Notes under the pieces: generated by a model
Told to the model about the DNA's origin: nothing
The model's input: only the letters and a program-made list of their open reading frames with translations
Databases searched by the model: none
NCBI RefSeq assembly: GCF_001315105.1
Contig: NZ_BAZR01000002.1
Span: forward strand, 400,232-464,231
Source of the DNA: Paenibacillus sp. JCM 10914
GTDB lineage: Bacteria; Bacillota; Bacilli; Paenibacillales; Paenibacillaceae
DNA: 64,000 nucleotides
Direction of reading: 5' to 3'
Part shown: positions 33,508 to 42,291 of the stretch, piece by piece
Numbering within the stretch: position 1 is the first letter of the stretch
Layout: the number at the start of each line of letters is the position of its first letter
Position numbers and translations under genes: made by a program

Positions 33508-34293
33508 GTGTCTAATCATATGAGTTCAATCGGATTCGAAGTCTATTCACAGGAAGATTTTGAAAGGTTAGCTGAGCTTGTTTATACTTCAGGAAAGAGA
33601 ATGATAACCAAGAAGGGGATATACTCATACTTAGAATCAGGAAAGGGAATAGAACTATGGCTTCAGATGAATAAAAGAAATGAAATTATTGGATTGAATC
33701 CGCATTATTCCGGTTTATCGAGGATTAGAGTGGGATTAACTAATGAACTCATGAACGATTCTAATTCTATACTTGACGGAACATTTCATGCTTGGGCTGA
33801 TCCAGCAGATGAAACCGTAGAGTCAGGAAGCTATCCATTTGTCTTTGATATGCCTAACCGAGCTAACTTTGGAGATATTCAAGTTCCACAAATCCTAAAT
33901 ATTCAGTTGACTGCTTTTGCACATGAACTTAGCGTGTATGATGATGAAGACCATTATCTTGAATCACAAGAAAGTGAAATGAAATTTGCCTCAGAATCTT
34001 TCATACCTTCAGGTCTATTCGGAAATGAAGAAACACCAAGTGCTACAGCAATATTTTCCGGAAAAGTGATTGACACTTCTGTTGTTACTAATGAGCATAC
34101 TGGAGCTACATTTTACTGGGCACTAGTCAAAACATTAGGTGGTGAGATCGATGTGGTCGCAGATAAGGGGCTACTACGTAAGGAGATGATTCCTGGCGGA
34201 ATTATTTCAGGTTCTTTTTGGTTGAGTGCAAAGTTCCTCGATAATCCATTGACCAAGAAAAAGTCTTTGCTTCAAGGCTTGCTTGGTAGATGA
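33508..34293 (+). CDS. Hypothetical protein, 261 residues
   Basis: A soluble acidic protein (IELWLQMNKRNEIIGLNPHY, HAWADPADETVESGSYPFVFDMPN, ATAIFSGKVIDTSVVTNEHTGATFYWALVKTLGGEIDVVAD). The last part looks like an OB-fold-like barrel. I do not recognise a family. GTGGAGG precedes GTG 33508 by about 8 bases. The stop is followed by CATCTAACATCATGTTAT, which resembles a collapsed array element. Confidence 0.55.
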   Translation: MSNHMSSIGFEVYSQEDFERLAELVYTSGKRMITKKGIYSYLESGKGIELWLQMNKRNEIIGLNPHYSGLSRIRVGLTNELMNDSNSILDGTFHAWADPADETVESGSYPFVFDMPNRANFGDIQVPQILNIQLTAFAHELSVYDDEDHYLESQESEMKFASESFIPSGLFGNEETPSATAIFSGKVIDTSVVTNEHTGATFYWALVKTLGGEIDVVADKGLLRKEMIPGGIISGSFWLSAKFLDNPLTKKKSLLQGLLGR

Positions 34294-34387
34294 TCATCTA
34301 ACATCATGTTATAAAGGTGATTAGGATGGAATTAAAGAAGAAAATCTTATGAAAGATGAAGATGAAATTCAGAAAGCTTAATACTGC

Positions 34388-34576
34388 GCCTTCATAGATC
34401 CGTATAACACTAGCTCAGAAAAGCTATTACTGAAATTAGGATTGAGGGAAGAGGGATTGTTGGAGAATTACTTTTTTGAGAAAAACAGTTTTGTTGATAC
34501 ACTCCTCTTCTCAATTCATAAAGCAAGAATATATGGATCTTTTGATTCACGTAACATCGAAGTTTCAAATGAGTAG
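34388..34576 (+). pseudogene. C-terminal fragment of a RimJ/RimL-type acetyltransferase
   Basis: Frame 34388-34576 reads AFIDPYNTSSEKLLLKLGLR, then EEGLLENYFFEKNSFVDTLLFSIHKARIYG. This is the usual end of a GNAT RimL-type protein (N..S..L..GF motif). The N-terminal two thirds are gone; 34294-34387 shows only scraps. Confidence 0.75.
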
Positions 34577-34608
34577 ACTGACGTTATTTTAAAGGAGAGA
34601 ACAAAACA

Positions 34609-34880
34609 TTGCCAAAACGAAGAAGTCTACTAAAATCATTAGCTAAAAACATTAAAGAATCCATGGGACCCGATAGTTACCAATCTAACGGGTTGGGTTG
34701 ATGGTTATATGCGTCCATTGCAAGTATGACAAATTTGATCACGGATATGCGCAGTTGAATACTTCGTTTCTGACATTTTTGAACTTGGACTTTGCGAACA
34801 AGTCCGCGAATATCTTGACATGCGATCGCTGTGGCTACGTTCATTGGTTTAATAAAGATGTCAAAAGAATCGAAAGCTAG
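34609..34880 (+). pseudogene. Zinc-ribbon protein, frame break near 34695
   Basis: TTG at 34609 behind AAAGGAGAG opens MPKRRSLLKSLAKNIKESMG, 30 codons to a TGA. A second frame from 34698 continues MVICVHCKYDKFDHGYAQLNTSFLTFLNLDFANKSANILTCDRCGYVHWF with two CxxC pairs. They fit as one protein of about 90 residues with one base lost or gained near 34690. The paired cysteines should bind zinc. A related protein is at 57336. Confidence 0.65.
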
Positions 34881-34996
34881 CAGCGATATGGAAGTAATGC
34901 AAAGTCTTAGAAAGATTAACTGTATACAATTTGAGTAGATCAACTAAGTTTGAAACATAACACTCGTATTTAAATGAATGAGGAAGGAGAACATTA

Positions 34997-35788
34997 ATGT
35001 TCGGGTATATCCATGAGTTTAATGATTATTATATAAAACTCTTACAACTTGCAGCTTATTCGAAAGATAACAGTGATCCATCTTGCAAGTTTAGTTACCA
35101 ATCCCAGACGGATCGTGAATTAGCCACGCTGAAGAACTCATATCAACTAGATACTATTGCTGGACATGGAGATGAGATTAGTCAGTGGAAGAATTTAACC
35201 CAATGGCTGAACGGGCGTCATCCTCATGGCAATGTTCAGCCACCGGATCTATGTAACGCTGTAGAAGTTCTTAAGCTCTCAGATGATAGCCCCGTTACCA
35301 TGAATTGTTACGTGCTGGCTACAGTATTGAATGAGATGTTTCTTAGCCTGGGATATCATTCCCGAAGAGTTCATTGCAGATCGTACGATGCTTACGATTT
35401 AGATAGTCATGTTGTTACGACGGTCTACTCAAAGACCTATCGGAAGTGGCTCTTCTTTGATCCTTCATGGAACTGCTATGTGACGGATGATAACGAAATG
35501 ATTCTGAGTCTGCAAGAATTTCGCAATCGCCTCATGAATAATCTTCCTGTCTGGGTCAATGGAAACCCTGCTGAATCAGAATGGAGCACGTTCTATAAAG
35601 GGTACATGGCGAAAAATATGTTTTGGTTTAGTTGTCCAGTTGATAGTGAATTTGATGGGCAAGGAAATAGTCATTGCGTGCTGCTTCCCGAGCATTTCTT
35701 ACCCATGGAATTGACGCGAGCGCTGCCTTCTAACATGAAGCATATTATTACAAGAAATCCCGATCATTTTTGGATACAACCATTATAG
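34997..35788 (+). CDS. Transglutaminase-like fold protein
   Basis: A 263-residue protein with the Cys-His-Asp order of the transglutaminase/papain-like fold: TMNCYVLATVLNEMFLSLGYHSRRVHC (Cys at the start of the helix), DLDSHVVTTVYS (His) and WLFFDPSWNCYV (Asp). Such bacterial proteins include proteases and peptide-modifying enzymes. No signal peptide is seen, so it is probably cytoplasmic. AGGAAGGAGAAC lies before the ATG. Confidence 0.8.
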   Translation: MFGYIHEFNDYYIKLLQLAAYSKDNSDPSCKFSYQSQTDRELATLKNSYQLDTIAGHGDEISQWKNLTQWLNGRHPHGNVQPPDLCNAVEVLKLSDDSPVTMNCYVLATVLNEMFLSLGYHSRRVHCRSYDAYDLDSHVVTTVYSKTYRKWLFFDPSWNCYVTDDNEMILSLQEFRNRLMNNLPVWVNGNPAESEWSTFYKGYMAKNMFWFSCPVDSEFDGQGNSHCVLLPEHFLPMELTRALPSNMKHIITRNPDHFWIQPL

Positions 35789-36004
35789 ATAAGATCTGGG
35801 TGGAGGAATTGCGATGTAAGAGCGAATGAAAAGGGAGATATATAATGAAGAAGTTCAATCTTCTAATATCATTACTACTGTCGAATTAAGCAAGTGTGAT
35901 GATTACGAGTCAACTGACATTGTGCCAATCTTTACGGTATACAAACCATAAGCATTGAAACGAAGTACTAATCACAGAAGAAATTAGAAAGGAAGTGCTA
36001 CACG
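35789..36004 (+). other. Intergenic scraps
   Basis: AAGGGAG and a 14-codon frame at 35845 (MKKFNLLISLLLSN, stop) look like the signal-peptide start of a lost lipoprotein gene. Nothing else is recognised. Confidence 0.4.
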
Positions 36005-37033
36005 ATGAATCTGTTTCAATCCGTTGAAAAAATAATAGAGCAATATAACCATGAACAACCGTTCTCAGGAGCCGTATTGGTTCAAAAAGATGGTCAGTAC
36101 TTTGAGCAAGGATATGGATATGCGAATCGCGCCGAGCGCTTGCCCAATCAATCCGCGACACGATTCGGAATCGCATCGGGATGTAAAATTTTCACGTCGG
36201 TTGCGATTTGCCAACTTGTGCAAGCAGGGGAATTATCTTTTGATTCCTATTTAAAAGATTGTTTGGATGTCTCTTTTCCGAAATTTGATCCGGCCGTTAC
36301 TATTCATCACTTATTAACGCATACTTCAGGCATACCGGATTATTTTGATGAAGAGCTTATGGATGATTTTGAAGAACTGTGGCGGGCTCTGCCTATGTAC
36401 TCGATCCAATCGCCTAAAGATTTTCTGCCGCTCTTTCAGAATAACGAGATGAAATTTCCGCCGGGAGAAAGATTCTCTTATAATAATGCTGGTTTCATTG
36501 TATTAGGGTTAATAGTCGAGCAGACGACCGGGATGGCATTTACGGAATACGTGGAGAAGAACATTTTTCAGCCGTGTGGGATGTCGGACTCGGGTTATTT
36601 CAGAATGGATCAACTGCCTGAACGAACAGCCCTTGGCTATATCGATCTGGATGATGCTACTTGGAAGAGTAATATTTATTCGCTACCTGTACAAGGCGGC
36701 CCGGATGGGGGAGCATTTACAACGGTTCATGATCTGGGACGATTCTGGGATACATTGTTTCAACATCAATTGTTGTCTCCAGCCAACACGGATATTTTAT
36801 TAACACCACACGCTATGGAAGACGATGACATGTATTATGGTTATGGTGTCTGGATGCTCAAGCAAGATCATGGCGTTTTTAAATATTTTGTTATGGGGAG
36901 TGACCCTGGCGTCATTATGCAGTCTTCTGTGTACCCCGACAGTAATATCCATGTGCATATTATAGGTAATATAGATCGAGGGGCAGGCATGATCGCTGCC
37001 AAAATCGATGATGTGATCGCTGAAGGAGAGTAA
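36005..37033 (+). CDS. Serine hydrolase of the beta-lactamase class C / penicillin-binding fold
   Basis: A 342-residue protein with SGCK (SxxK, in GIASGCKIFTSVAICQL, about residue 60), HLLTHTSGIPDY, and YNNAGFIVLG (YxN) in the proper order. No signal peptide is present, so it should work in the cytoplasm, as many esterase- or peptidase-like members do. The third motif (HxG/KxG) may be MGSDPG near residue 298, which lacks the His or Lys. GGAAGTG before ATG 36005. Confidence 0.85.
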   Translation: MNLFQSVEKIIEQYNHEQPFSGAVLVQKDGQYFEQGYGYANRAERLPNQSATRFGIASGCKIFTSVAICQLVQAGELSFDSYLKDCLDVSFPKFDPAVTIHHLLTHTSGIPDYFDEELMDDFEELWRALPMYSIQSPKDFLPLFQNNEMKFPPGERFSYNNAGFIVLGLIVEQTTGMAFTEYVEKNIFQPCGMSDSGYFRMDQLPERTALGYIDLDDATWKSNIYSLPVQGGPDGGAFTTVHDLGRFWDTLFQHQLLSPANTDILLTPHAMEDDDMYYGYGVWMLKQDHGVFKYFVMGSDPGVIMQSSVYPDSNIHVHIIGNIDRGAGMIAAKIDDVIAEGE

Positions 37034-37144
37034 TAGTGCGGCGCGGCTGTAGGAGGATTTGAAAAAATCCTTTTATGCATGTTCATGCTCATCATTCTTA
37101 ATGGGTGCGTATAGCTTAACTGGATCAGTGACATGGTGTAGGAG

Positions 37145-37675
37145 ATGATGTTATTGGAATCCACGAATGTATGGAACATCGTGTTAATCGGTATGTCCGG
37201 AGCCGGCAAGAGTACATTAGGCGTAAAGCTTGCTACAGCATTAGGGATGGATTTCGTTGATACCGATATCATTATTCAACAACATGAAGGCCGGACGCTG
37301 CAAGAGGTTATGGATCAAGAGGGCATGGAGTATTTTATGCGCATTGAAGAAGAATTGGTGTCCGGAGTGCAGTTAAGTCATTGCGTCATTGCGACAGGTG
37401 GCAGTGTTATCTATTCAGAAAAGGCCATGGTCAATCTCAAGCAGATCGGATTTATTATGTATTTGCATGTTCCATATGAAGAAATCGAAAAAAGAATCAC
37501 CAACTTAACAACCAGGGGCATTGTATATCGGCGAGGGAACAACCTAAGGGAGATTTATGAGGAAAGGGTGCCACTTTATATGAAGTATAGTGACATCACG
37601 ATCAATTGTGATAATAAGGATACCGAACAATGCGTCCGTGAGATGAAAGAGGAATGGACAAGATTCGATACCTAG
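37145..37675 (+). CDS. Shikimate kinase-family P-loop kinase
   Basis: A 176-residue protein with Walker A in IGMSGAGKSTLG, DTDIII (DxD of shikimate kinases), EGMEYFMRIEEELV, ATGGSVIY (GGG/S motif) and a lid with RGIVYRRG. It fits the AroK fold. It is isolated from aromatic pathway genes and the substrate motifs are changed (FMR for the usual FR), so it may phosphorylate something else. The frame starts at ATG 37145; a TTG at 37154 is another option. Confidence 0.75.
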   Translation: MMLLESTNVWNIVLIGMSGAGKSTLGVKLATALGMDFVDTDIIIQQHEGRTLQEVMDQEGMEYFMRIEEELVSGVQLSHCVIATGGSVIYSEKAMVNLKQIGFIMYLHVPYEEIEKRITNLTTRGIVYRRGNNLREIYEERVPLYMKYSDITINCDNKDTEQCVREMKEEWTRFDT

Positions 37676-37676
37676 C

Positions 37677-37850
37677 ATGCCTACCGCTCCAGAAATTAAT
37701 CAGATCAATGTGAAATGGGTCCCACTCCAACAGCTGCAGCATATCCAACTGGTTCCTAACATCGCTGATCAAATCATCGAAAATGCCAATTCGAAACGAA
37801 ATATTGAATTAATAGAAAATCTCCGGACTCCTGGTGGGTGTAGGAATTGA
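37677..37850 (+). pseudogene. C-terminal fragment of a NUDIX protein
   Basis: A 57-codon frame starting 2 bases past the kinase stop: EINQINVKWVPLQQLQHIQL, VPNIADQII. This is the usual end of a Nudix hydrolase (WVPLxxL). The Nudix box itself is missing. Confidence 0.6.
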
Positions 37851-37956
37851 CGAGGGAGACGGAATGGATGTATACCAATGAGGAGGTTCCTTCATAGATT
37901 TCCGCAGTCTAAGATGCCGCTTATAGTGGTTATACGAGTGGAGTTGGGACATAACC

Positions 37957-38421
37957 ATGAAGAACCAAACAAAAACAATTATCGCCTGGCTAATATTTTT
38001 TGGATATAGCAGTTGCTTAATATACTGGATGTTTCGAGGGTTTGATCGAGTTCCGCATTCGGATTATAGATACAATTACATACCACTCCGAACAATCTTT
38101 GGCTATCTGCTTCATATCAATCCCAACAACTTCATAACATCGCTGATCAACCTGGCAGGTAACATCGGTGTGTTTATTCCTTTTGGTATCTTACTTCCGT
38201 ATATTATTAAAAAGCTAAGAAGTTTCACATGGTTCTCCGCTTACTTTATAGGTGCCGTGATGGTTCTTGAAATCATGCAGACCATCCTCAGAGTTGGTAC
38301 AGGTGACGTGGATGACGTGATCTTAAACTATATTGGTGGATGCCTTGGATTCTTGTTATATCGAGTCGGGCTGTCACCAAATAACATTGACAAGGATACT
38401 ATCACAAGATGTCAATCGTGA
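37957..38421 (+). CDS. VanZ-like membrane protein
   Basis: A 154-residue protein with four membrane helices and the VanZ motifs INLAGNIGVFIPFGILLPYI, EIMQTIL and GTGDVDDVILNYIGGCLGF. VanZ gives low-level teicoplanin resistance in enterococci; most chromosomal relatives are of unknown role in the envelope. GAGTTGGGAC before the ATG is a weak ribosome site. Confidence 0.88.
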   Translation: MKNQTKTIIAWLIFFGYSSCLIYWMFRGFDRVPHSDYRYNYIPLRTIFGYLLHINPNNFITSLINLAGNIGVFIPFGILLPYIIKKLRSFTWFSAYFIGAVMVLEIMQTILRVGTGDVDDVILNYIGGCLGFLLYRVGLSPNNIDKDTITRCQS

Positions 38422-38547
38422 GCGTAGCCTAATCGTCTTGGGTGAGCACATCATTTCGAAACTTATCTCAGCGAGATGTATGCGGATTTTTTGAGTAGCT
38501 AATTGTTAGGGTAGTATCCAATTAACTACAACAGGGGGTGTCACATC

Positions 38548-38865
38548 ATAATCACAATTCAAGAAGTAGTTGAACGCCAACAGTTAAGAATCGATATTTT
38601 GAAGCAGTTATACGAAAATTTTCATTCTGGAGGTCCGAAACCTTTCACTGCGATTGAAGCTTTGGTTGGTACGAAGGAGGAACTGTACACAGACAATGAG
38701 CGTCACAAAGCATTTCACTATCTCTCCAGCAAGAATTGGATTCATATTTCATCCTTAGGTGGCAATCCTGAGCGACTGTCTGTCTTTATTACAGCCGATG
38801 GTATCGATATTGTGGAATCCTTGTATACAGCAAACGTGTCAATCGGAGGACCCCCGAAATTCTAA
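38548..38865 (+). CDS. Hypothetical protein with a possible ATA start
   Basis: The frame reads ITIQEVVERQQLRIDILKQL then YENFHSGGPKPFTAIEALVG, EELYTDNERHKAFHYLSSKNWI, FITADGIDIVES: a winged-helix-like pattern. The only good ribosome site, AGGGGGTG (38533-38540), is 7 bases before ATA 38548; no ATG, GTG or TTG follows in frame until TTG 38599, which would cut the first helix. Either ATA is used or an ATG was mutated. Family not recognised. Confidence 0.5.
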   Translation: MITIQEVVERQQLRIDILKQLYENFHSGGPKPFTAIEALVGTKEELYTDNERHKAFHYLSSKNWIHISSLGGNPERLSVFITADGIDIVESLYTANVSIGGPPKF

Positions 38866-38882
38866 TACTTTGGAGTGATGAC

Positions 38883-39290
38883 ATGGAATCAACCAATTCT
38901 AAGCTGCTCTACTACTTTATCTGGACACTCGCAGCAGGCGTCTTGCTGTATTTCGGAGAATCTGTGCTGCAGCATTACATGGAAAAGTCATATAAAACCT
39001 TCGAAATCAGCGGTACGATCTGGGTGTCGGTCATTGTACCGTTTATTTACGGATTGCACATGGCACTATTGGATGGGTTGCCTAGAGCATTCAGACCGAA
39101 TTGGCCATTATTCATATTGGTGTTTCTTCCTTCATTTCTGTTGCTCATGTACCGATCTTGACCATCCATATCGAGATTATTAGGTTTAGACCAATCTATG
39201 AGTTTGCCACGTTACACCATGGTATAATATTTGGAATCCTTAGCGGATTGACGCTGATACGATCACAAACAACGAACAAGAGGGTGGGGC
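38883..39290 (+). pseudogene. Four-helix membrane protein, frame break near 39150
   Basis: The first frame (MESTNSKLLYYFIWTLAAGV ... LFILVFLPSFLLLMYRS) holds three membrane helices and stops at 39161. The next frame continues with RPIYEFATLHHGIIFGILSGLTLIRS, a fitting fourth helix. One base is probably wrong at about 39130-39160. The gene ends just before the GNAT gene at 39294. Family not recognised. Confidence 0.5.
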
Positions 39291-39293
39291 ATC

Positions 39294-39836
39294 ATGATTT
39301 ACGATGACATTAATCAAACGATCACTACAGAAAGGTTGCAGCTAAGATTGTTTCAACCAGCAGATGCCGAAACGGTGACCAAGCTGTGTAACAACTACAG
39401 TATATACAAAGGTACGCTGACATTGCCGTACCCGTATACGATGGATTGCGCTATATCCTGGATTGAAACGCATGTACATAATTTTAATACAGATAAGTCT
39501 TACGAGTTTGCAGTATGCGACAGACGGAATGGAACATTATACGGTGCCATCGCATTAACGAACCATGCACGCTATGAGAATGGCGAAATCGCTTATTGGA
39601 TCGGTGAGGAGTATTGGGGAAAAGGCTATGCGACGGAAGCTTCGAAGGCCATGATTGATTTTGCTTTTCAGGTAAAAAACTTTCATAAGGTCTATGCGCG
39701 GCACTTTGCTTCTAATCCGGCCTCCGGGAAAGTCATACAAAAGATAGGCATGATTCAGGAAGGTATACTGCTTGATCATGTCAAAAAAGATAATCAGTTC
39801 GAAGATCTCGTGTATTACGGGATTTTGAACAATTAG
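39294..39836 (+). CDS. GNAT acetyltransferase, RimJ/RimL type
   Basis: A 180-residue protein starting TTERLQLRLFQPADAETVTKL, with GEIAYWIGEEYWGKGYATEASKAMIDFAF (CoA loop) and ASNPASGKVIQKIGMIQEGIL. The type acetylates N-termini of ribosomal proteins or other amines; the substrate here is unknown. AGGGTGGGG precedes the ATG. Followed by a terminator. Confidence 0.9.
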   Translation: MIYDDINQTITTERLQLRLFQPADAETVTKLCNNYSIYKGTLTLPYPYTMDCAISWIETHVHNFNTDKSYEFAVCDRRNGTLYGAIALTNHARYENGEIAYWIGEEYWGKGYATEASKAMIDFAFQVKNFHKVYARHFASNPASGKVIQKIGMIQEGILLDHVKKDNQFEDLVYYGILNN

Positions 39837-39854
39837 CTGATATCAACAACAATG

Positions 39855-39896
39855 AACCCGACCTAAGACGACCATAATCTCAGGCCGGGTTATTTT
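39855..39896 (+). terminator. Terminator after the RimL-type gene
   Basis: AACCCGACCT faces AGGCCGGGTT (one mismatch), then ATTTTG. Confidence 0.7.
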
Positions 39897-39995
39897 GTAA
39901 TTATCACTTGGAAGGAAGTCGCAACTGAAGCATTATGATCCATTGTAAAGCACTGTCTTAATTTACGCATTATTCAATCTAACACTACAGAGAAA

Positions 39996-40556
39996 ATGGT
40001 GATGGACATGTTCAAATTTAACATAGACGAATCAACTTCTTTATCTCTGTTGGATATGAAGGATGCAGAGAAACTATTTGAATTAATTGATAGAAACAGA
40101 GAATATATCGGCCAGTGGTTGCAGTTTCCGAGCATCACCACGCATGTTGATGATTCCAAAGCCTTTATCGAAAGAACGCGTAAACGATATGTAGAGGGCG
40201 ATGGGTACTGGTTAGGGATATGGAGCAGGAACGAGCTTGTTGGTTCTATCGGTTATTTGTACATTGACCTAGAGAATCGTAAAACGGAAATCGGTTACTG
40301 GTTAGGCCAAGAATATGAAGGCCACGGATATATGACTAAAGCAATCAAGGTACTGATAAATCATGCGTTTGAAGAATTAGAGATGAATAAGATTGAAATC
40401 GGAGCTGCCAGCGATAATGCCAAGAGTCGTGCAATTCCTGAGAAGTTGGGCTTTATATGCGAAGGTACAATCAGGGACTATGAATATCTTAATGGAAGAT
40501 TCCTGAATCGCGTCATATATGGACTTAAAGTCGATGAGTGGCAGGAAGCAACTTAG
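39996..40556 (+). CDS. GNAT acetyltransferase, RimL/YdaF type
   Basis: A 186-residue protein: LSLLDMKDAEKLFELIDRNREYIGQWL (typical for ribosomal-protein-serine acetyltransferases), KTEIGYWLGQEYEGHGYMTKAIKVLI (Coa loop region EGHGYM) and ASDNAKSRAIPEKLGF. The start may be ATG 39996, 40002 or 40008; no clear ribosome site separates them, but GGTGATGG before 40008 may serve. Confidence 0.88.
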   Translation: MVMDMFKFNIDESTSLSLLDMKDAEKLFELIDRNREYIGQWLQFPSITTHVDDSKAFIERTRKRYVEGDGYWLGIWSRNELVGSIGYLYIDLENRKTEIGYWLGQEYEGHGYMTKAIKVLINHAFEELEMNKIEIGAASDNAKSRAIPEKLGFICEGTIRDYEYLNGRFLNRVIYGLKVDEWQEAT

Positions 40557-40582
40557 AGATCGGGGGAAAAGGAGCAGTTACA

Positions 40583-41057
40583 ATGAGTACAAACATTTTT
40601 CTCGTGCGACATGCTATTAAGGAAAAACGGAAAGGCGATGTATCCATTACGGCAGAAGGATCATACAAGCGCAGGCCACGGCCGGATATTTCTCCAAGCT
40701 TATGATTGACGCCATAATAGCGGTCCAAAGGGCAAAAATAACTGACTATATTGCTCAAGCGACGAACGCACCCGTGACGGTGGATGATCGTTTGCGCGAA
40801 CGCCGATTGGGGGGATCTGCCTGATCAGACGTTGCAACCTGGTGATTGTTACTCACGGCGGCTTAATTACCGATTATCTGACCACTCATTTTACCGAACA
40901 TGATCTAAAGCTGTGGCATCCTGACTTCATTCAGATTCAGAGTCAACTCGTATCCGAGTGTTCGATCACTAAACTCCAATATCATGATGGAGATCTGAAG
41001 TTGAAATCATTTGCTTCAGTCACGCACCTGGATATTGATCAGGTTAGGAGGACATAA
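40583..41057 (+). pseudogene. Histidine phosphatase (phosphoglycerate mutase family), broken
   Basis: The first frame begins MSTNIFLVRHAIKEKRKGDV (the LxRHA motif with the catalytic His) and breaks near 40655. Another frame goes on with IQAQATAGYFSKLMIDAIIA and TDYIAQATNAPVTVDDRLRER. At about 40823 roughly 50 residues are missing, and CNLVIVTHGGLITDYL (second catalytic His) follows to 41057. With a frame break and an internal deletion the gene is dead. Confidence 0.8.
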
Positions 41058-41061
41058 CGTA

Positions 41062-41631
41062 ATGGAAATTATGGAAATTAGACGATTAGAACACATGACA
41101 AACGATATTCAGCAGTTGCTTGGTCAAGCAGGATATACATCGTATCACCAGTACCAAGTGAAGCGAGAAATGGCACCCGAACGTCTGTCCATTCACATCC
41201 AGCGAGTCCCAATAGATCTACCGTATCAAAAGTCATATGAAGGCAGCCCGGAAGATATCGAGCGATATAAAGAGGTCCTTCCGATGGGATATTCGTTGGG
41301 CGGCTTCGTCGATGACGAGTTGGTGGCCATTGCCGTATGTGAACCGTCCGACTGGAACCATACCTTGAATGTGTGGGAATTTCATGTCATGGCATCATTC
41401 AGAAGAAAAAACTTGGGAATGAGCTTGATGAACAAAGTGATTGAATCGGCCGCTGCCGCCGGCTTTCGAGCAGTGGTTGTCGAGACGCAGCATACGAATG
41501 CGCCGGCAGTTGATTTTTATCTCCGCTGCGGCTTTGAGCTTGACGGCATCGATATGTCTTTCTACACGAATGATGATCTGGAGCAAGGCGAGGTTGCTTT
41601 TTTCATGAGAAGAAAGATCCAAAAGGCTTGA
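41062..41631 (+). CDS. GNAT-family N-acetyltransferase
   Basis: A 189-residue protein: GYSLGGFVDDELVAIAVCEP, VWEFHVMASFRRKNLGMSLMNKVIESA (CoA loop RRKNLG) and NAPAVDFYLRCGFELDGI. AGGAGGACA 10 bases before supports ATG 41062. It begins 4 bases after the stop of the broken phosphatase, whose end may still carry its transcription. Substrate unknown. Confidence 0.87.
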   Translation: MEIMEIRRLEHMTNDIQQLLGQAGYTSYHQYQVKREMAPERLSIHIQRVPIDLPYQKSYEGSPEDIERYKEVLPMGYSLGGFVDDELVAIAVCEPSDWNHTLNVWEFHVMASFRRKNLGMSLMNKVIESAAAAGFRAVVVETQHTNAPAVDFYLRCGFELDGIDMSFYTNDDLEQGEVAFFMRRKIQKA

Positions 41632-41900
41632 ATGTGATCGATGGACGGATATCCTTGCTGGAAAGAGAGCAGGGTGCATGACGATCCTAGTGCTGACCGG
41701 AGCTGGGCAGCGAGATTTAGAAAGATACCGCAATCAGGAGTATTTTGGAAAGTGGGCTGAGACTTACCCCGATTTCATTGCTGCTGACGTCAATCACGCA
41801 GTTTGTAATTCAACGTGGTCGTAAAAGCTGCTCTGATCGAAAAAATGAAACCCCCTGCCAGTTACAGAGTATTAACTCAGAGGTGGAGGTGTTGTTTGTA

Positions 41901-42215
41901 ATGAAATTCAATGTTCATGGTAGAACTCTACATGTATCATTGTGGTTGGCACTGAGTACGATTCTGATGTTTCCGGGCACACATGAGTCGGGGCCAGAAC
42001 GAGCTGAGTACGGATTTCCGTTGCGTTTCTTTACGGATTATATGATGAATTCAAGTCACGAATCGACAATCTGGTATATCCAGGGAATGAATTTTCAAGT
42101 GGGTAATTACTTTCTGAATGTCGTGCTGATTTACAGTGTAATTCGAATCGCAATCTTTATTAAAAACAAATGGTTCACCAAACGAGCAGATCATGAACCT
42201 TCAGGTGATATATGA
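41901..42215 (+). CDS. Small membrane protein of unknown function
   Basis: About 104 residues with two membrane helices (VSLWLALSTILMFPG, FLNVVLIYSVIRIAIFI) and a middle soluble loop. GAGGTGGAGGTG at 41880-41891 suits a start at TTG 41892 or ATG 41901. The codons in front of this site are open but do not look coding. The family is not recognised. Confidence 0.55.
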   Translation: MKFNVHGRTLHVSLWLALSTILMFPGTHESGPERAEYGFPLRFFTDYMMNSSHESTIWYIQGMNFQVGNYFLNVVLIYSVIRIAIFIKNKWFTKRADHEPSGDI

Positions 42216-42291
42216 TAACCAGATTTACGGCAACCAGATATCCGGAGTGCTGAAGTTTAGAACAAGATCAAGAAATGAGGAACATGTATAT

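Noticed and set aside
41674..41824. Frame MTILVLTGAGQRDLERYRNQ... as a gene
   Set aside because: Only 50 codons, no ribosome site and no domain; may be a scrap of a lost gene.
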